Shown here one piece after another: positions 60,001-64,000 of a DNA stretch of 64,000 nucleotides (position 1 is the first letter of the stretch; every line of letters starts with the position of its first letter). Origin of the DNA: Pseudo-nitzschia pungens. Its lineage: Eukaryota; Bacillariophyta; Bacillariophyceae; Bacillariales; Bacillariaceae. The stretch is taken from positions 1,612,001 through 1,676,000 of the forward strand of contig CM074762.1 of assembly GCA_037355855.1 (NCBI GenBank), in the 5' to 3' direction. Made by a program: the position numbers and the translations under genes. The notes under the pieces are model-generated. The model was given only the letters and a program-made list of their open reading frames with translations. It made no database searches and had not been told where the DNA came from.

Positions 60001-63000
60001 TTCCAGGGCTGCTTTCAGAAAACTTTCCTCTATCTCTGGGACGGCGACATCTCCCTCTGAAGCAAGAAAAACTTCAAGTGTTACTCGTGGGATTTCAGAT
60101 GGCATGTCACTGGGAAAGGCTGTTGGAACCGCAGACACGACTTCACTAGGGGCATCAGAAGGTGCAGCACTAGGGGAGGATGTTGGACTGCTGAAATCTT
60201 TTTGATTTGTGATTTCAACATTGTGCGCTTTAATTCCAAGCAAAAACTCAGTTTTATTCATGGGAACTAGTGGAATAGGAGTTGGAGCAATACTCGGAGA
60301 ACCACTTGGCTCCATACTTGAGGATGAAACGGCTGTCGACAACAAATCTTCTTCCAACATACGGGAGCTGCTTAAAGAAAAATGATTGAATGCTGCCTGC
60401 ATGCTGCTGGGATCGAAATCTTTCAACATACGTGTTACAGGATCTTCGGTGTCAACGCCGAACAAAGGGTCCAAATGTGGACATTTGTTGTGGCATGTCA
60501 CTTTTGTGGTCCAGAGAGTATCAATGGTTGTATCATCAGCCTCCGGATTGGACATTATGAAAGAACAGCTTTCCATTTGTCGCTTGTATTCCTCAAAACA
60601 TATACCAGATACATTGTTATAGACTTCCACAATTTCGTTCCCAAATTTGTTCCATTCCTCCGTCGAATTGACTTTTTCAAATAAATCTACTGCGGGAGAA
60701 TCACCATCTTTCAGAAAAGAGAGTTTTATAATACGTTCTTGAAGATCCAAGTTGCTACGACATTGAGAAGGAAGAGGTCTACCCATCGATAAATTTGTAG
60801 TTGTACCAACTGCGACAACACCAAGCACAGCGGTTGACACAGCCTTTGCCGAATCAAACAATTACAAAAATTAATAGCTGGCAAGTCAGTCAAGTTGCTC
60901 GTTGGAAAATCATCAATCAATGATCAAGATAACACAGGCAAGATAACACAGGCAAGTATGTCGAACAGAAATTTCCTTGACCGTTATAATACTTACAACT
61001 GTCGTTGTTGTACTTATTGTTGTTGCTGCTGTTGCTGCTGTTGCAACACCTGCTGCTGCCGCCGCTGCGGCTGTTGTAGTGCCGGCAACAGCTGATGCAG
61101 CTCCTACTGTGCTTGCAGCGCTGATGGCCATACTATAGTAAAGCGTTGAATGCGTAGAAAAAAAGAGATGTGATGCAAATGAGAGAGGAGCACGAAACGT
61201 ATAGTTTAACAAAGCTGTTGTGATGAACTTACGACTGAACCACAGCAGCTCTAAAATCAGGGTTCAAAGATAAAAAAATTCAAGTGTCAAATTAGAGTGC
61301 ACATGTCCAACGCAAAGGCTATTCACAGTGGATCTGTTTTGTGTTGATTGGAACTTACTGTGCGGCTACAGTCAGGGCCTGGGTAGCAACAGCAGCAGAT
61401 GCAGCAGAAGCACCAACAGCACTTGTAGCACTTGTAGCACTAATAGCACTTGCAGCTCCAAGCCCAGATGCCATGCTTACTGTACTCGCTGATGCCGCCG
61501 CGCTTGCTGCAGAGGTTACAGCAGTGGTTGCTACAGTCGATGCTGTAGTGGTCGCTGCCGTAGTAGCTGCCGTAGTTGCTGCGGTGGATGCTGCAGTGGA
61601 TGCTGCCGCCGATGCTGCGGTGGATGCTGCAGTGGATGCTGCCGCCGATGCTGCGGTGGATGCAGCTGTGGATGCAGCTGTGGATGCTGCCGTAGATGCT
61701 GCCGTGGATGCTGCCGTGGATGCAGCCGTGGATGCAGCCGTGGATGCAGCCGTGGATGCCGCCGTGGATGCAGCCGTGGATGCAGCCGTGGATGCAGCCG
61801 TGGATGCAGTGGTGGTTGCCGCCGTGGATGCAGTGGTGGATGCCGCAGCAGTAGATGCCGCAGTGGATGCAGTAGTGGATGCAGTGGTGGTTGCCGCAGT
61901 GGATGCAGTAGTGGATGCCGCAGTGGATGCAGTAGTGGATGCCGCAGTTGATGCTGCCGATGATGCTGCTGTGGATGCTGAGGTAGACGCTGAAGTGGAT
62001 ACTGCAGAGGCTGTAGTAGAAGCAGAGGCTGTAGAAGCAGAGGCTTGAGTCGTTGAGAGAGAAGCACCCGATGTTGCAACGGAGGATGACGCAGTTGTGG
62101 AAGATGTGCTCGATACACCTGAGGCAGAAGTCTGAATTGCGGTTGAACTCTGCAATGCATTGGTTTGCAACATAGTTGAAGTCTGTACTGCACCTGTTGA
62201 GCTTTGCGTTACAGTGGTCGATGACTCGGCTGCATGGATCGCATCAACAACGTTTTCTGTTCCCTGCTGTGCGACATCTCCAACGTCACCGTTATTGTCC
62301 TTGGACTTGCTAAATAATTTTGTCACACTCCCTATAGCCCCCACTACTGCCATTCCACCTAATGAATAAAGCATTCCACGAACAATTTTCTGTTCGGCAT
62401 TTTGACTATCCTCCTCTTCATCAGAAAAGTACTCGAACGGTGTTGCTTCCTCTTCCTCCTCTTGCTTGTACATTTTTTGGTACATCTTTTCTATTTTTTT
62501 GTTGTGACTACCGCCATAATCATCATTAACATAAAGGCCGCCTTCGGATTCATGGAAAATGTCCAAGGCACCCAACAAAGCTTGGGTTGATTGTGTTGAA
62601 TGCCTACGGTTGTCTTCGATCAAATCCGGACAAGAGTTGTCACCATCTGCGAAACAAACACTCTTCCTTCTCTCGAGATGCTCTTGGTTCCCGAAAATAT
62701 CCAAAGAGTCTTCTGGTGTTTGTTCTGCGTAGGCCTGTAGGGAATTACGGAAATGTCTATCTGAAAAAATATCAAAACTAGCCTCGCCTCCGAAATGAGC
62801 AGAAGATTTTTCCATAGCTGTTTCCCCTCCGCTGACGAACGAATCCGGTGCTTTACTATCAGATGCGTTGTAGATTTCCTCAACTGCTAAACTGATGTCA
62901 TCTTCAACTCTGGGTTTTGTTGTCTTTTGAGAATCGGGAAGTGGTCCAAAAATATCAGTCTTGAACATCAAATCACGCAAAGAAATATTCTTTCCTCCTT

Positions 63001-63265
63001 GACGATGTTTTTGCCTTTCAGACGTCCCGCCCGCATGAGGCACATACGATGATGAAGGAGAAGAAGAAATGTTACTCGAATCACTGCTATCGTAACTCTC
63101 GTCTGAAGAAGAGGACGCCGAAGTCTCGGCAAAATCCAAATTTCTCATCGGTACTTCGTCGCTTGTTGGCAAAGAGTCCACCACGGAATCTTTGTGGTTG
63201 TTGTCGCAGCCTTCAGCTGGACCGTCCTTGGTTTCTGATGTCCCCGATGTCCCACCTCCTTTCAT
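46463..63265 (-). CDS. Giant Pro-Ser repeat / leucine-rich repeat membrane protein, gene B
   Basis: Fourteen exons, 5161 aa: 63265-61359, 61250-61233, 61132-60997, 60843-48132, nine 72-nt LRR exons, and 46527-46463. The summed length is an exact codon multiple. Residues 1-635 parallel gene [12 protein letters not shown] (~96), [24 protein letters not shown], hydrophobic [17 protein letters not shown] (~300), then an ASTAAS tract. An Ala-rich exon follows, then a hydrophobic [15 protein letters not shown] Cys-containing domain (~690-1080) has [20 protein letters not shown] and [12 protein letters not shown], matching gene A. Residues ~1083-4890 are PSxx tetrapeptides in blocks: mainly Gln, then Glu-rich, then QLPS, then Lys-rich LKPS. 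After [13 protein letters not shown] come nine LRRs (type [19 protein letters not shown]), ending [17 protein letters not shown]. Membrane anchoring and a surface or adhesion role are inferred. Confidence 0.8.
49693..52640. repeat. 1488-bp internal tandem duplication in gene B
   Basis: Sequence at 49693-51170 recurs at 51181-52640 with a 1488-bp offset (124 units). For example the TTGGCACATGG cluster at 50224 recurs at 51712, and the CAGGTGGC cluster at 50700 at 52188. Copies differ mainly in the number of LPSH and EAPS units. Confidence 0.85.
53690..57900. repeat. 2112-bp internal duplication in gene B (boundaries approximate)
   Basis: The block around the GGCATCATACTTGG landmark at 53809 recurs at 55921, an offset of 2112 bp (176 units), with the same order of rarer variants (AAGTTGGC, AATTTGGC, AATCTGGC). 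Later blocks at ~57150-59600 contain a further ~1.0-kb repetition. Confidence 0.75.
61233..61250 (-). other. 18-nt microexon of gene B
   Basis: Between acceptor TTTTAG and donor GTAAGTTC; it encodes the core of QAAVVQS. Same length, phase and position as in gene A. Confidence 0.8.
61530..61990 (-). repeat. Coding repeat for Ala/Ser/Thr tract in gene B
   Basis: 12-bp units (GCAGCCGTGGAT type on the plus strand) with interspersed GTGGTTGCC variants encode ASTA, ATTA and ASTT. About twice as long as the gene A tract. Confidence 0.85.
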
Positions 63266-64000
63266 GTTTTGTTCTGTGAGATCTCCGATCGAACCCCGAC
63301 GTCACAACGGTTTTCAGCGTGCTTCGTCCTAAGATTTCTTTTTTAAAAACTTTCTGTGAAGGTGCTACGTTTGACAGAAACTACTGGTACGCGTAGTCTG
63401 GAAATAGTCGCAGAGATTCCTTTCTAAGCGCTCCTGGGGTGGGACTAGATGCTACAATAATGAAAATCGTGTTGTTTTCCTGGGTATTACCAGTAAACAT
63501 ACGAGTATCGAATCGGCGGTAGAACGAGTCTATCGCAAACTCTGAAAACGCACAACCTGTGGAAGATAAATATTCTGGTGCAGAATTCAAAAGATGTAAG
63601 CTTACCGTAGAAGTGAAAAAAGAACCCGGTACACTGCGAAGTTCACGCTGCTAACAACGAAGCGCTCCATTCAGTAAGATTATTCTGAGTAAGATATCTT
63701 CACTTACAAGCAAGGACTACATACCGGTATGTTTCAAAAAGAGTACTACACGTACGGTAAGATTACCGTACATCGTACCGGTAGTGATAAAATTCCAAGT
63801 CATGTATTGGTTCGATACAGGAACTTGTGATAATCTTACCGTTTAGTTGCGTCCACGAAGTTTTCTCGCGGAACACCGTTCACCTCAAATTTGCTCAATG
63901 AAAAACTTGTAGGTGGTTAAACAAAGCATTGGTTGGCCGATGGAACAATCCAATTGAGTACAATCAGGTAATTAAGCTCCCATTCAGACGAACAGAAGTG
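63266..64000. other. Region upstream of gene B
   Basis: Gene B's 5' flank. The 63690-63850 segment is dense in GTAAGATTACCGTAC and GTACCGGTA words. No other gene is seen to the window edge. Confidence 0.5.

Overview
The window looks like nuclear DNA of a diatom, most likely a raphid pennate. The reasons are short GT-AG introns (mostly 80-150 nt), giant Pro-Ser repeat proteins, a class C GPCR fused to a substrate-binding-protein-like ectodomain, a transmembrane protein with an LNR-like GGDCC module, and plastid-type presequences. The organism is inferred from gene content only.

Layout. 0-20 kb holds conventional genes: a partial multi-pass membrane protein with an LNR-like module (-), a CAP/SCP-domain protein (+), a bZIP transcription factor (-), a SAC3/Thp3/LENG8-family protein (+), a small hydrophobic protein (-), a probable plastid protein (-) and a disordered nuclear-type protein with a split conserved domain (-). 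20.8-31.3 kb (-) is a giant Pro-Ser repeat gene (gene A, four exons, 3396 aa as reconstructed). 31.3-35.6 kb is gene-free and carries several odd repeat arrays. 35.6-45.8 kb holds a MutY/MUTYH adenine glycosylase (+), a class C GPCR (-) and a lysine/ornithine-monooxygenase-like flavoprotein (-). 46.5-63.3 kb (-) is a second giant gene (gene B, fourteen exons, 5161 aa as reconstructed).

Main result. The two giant genes are paralogues of one architecture that only becomes visible when short exons are joined: an acidic N-terminal region with shared motifs and one hydrophobic segment; a long Ala/Ser/Thr repeat; an 18-nt microexon; a 42-45 codon Ala-rich exon; a hydrophobic segment; a Cys-containing domain; then thousands of residues of PSxx tetrapeptides. 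Gene B goes on through nine identical-length 72-nt exons, each encoding one leucine-rich repeat. Gene A stops after the PS repeats. Gene B's repeats form blocks of different charge (Gln, then Glu, then Lys). A role as surface, wall or adhesive proteins anchored to the cell is inferred, not shown.

Gene-free stretches are rich in short recurring words such as GGTAAGGTTAC and TACCGGTA on both strands. No tRNA, rRNA, CRISPR array or recognisable transposase was found. All exon joins were made by eye from reading frame, splice sites and family alignment, and need transcript confirmation.
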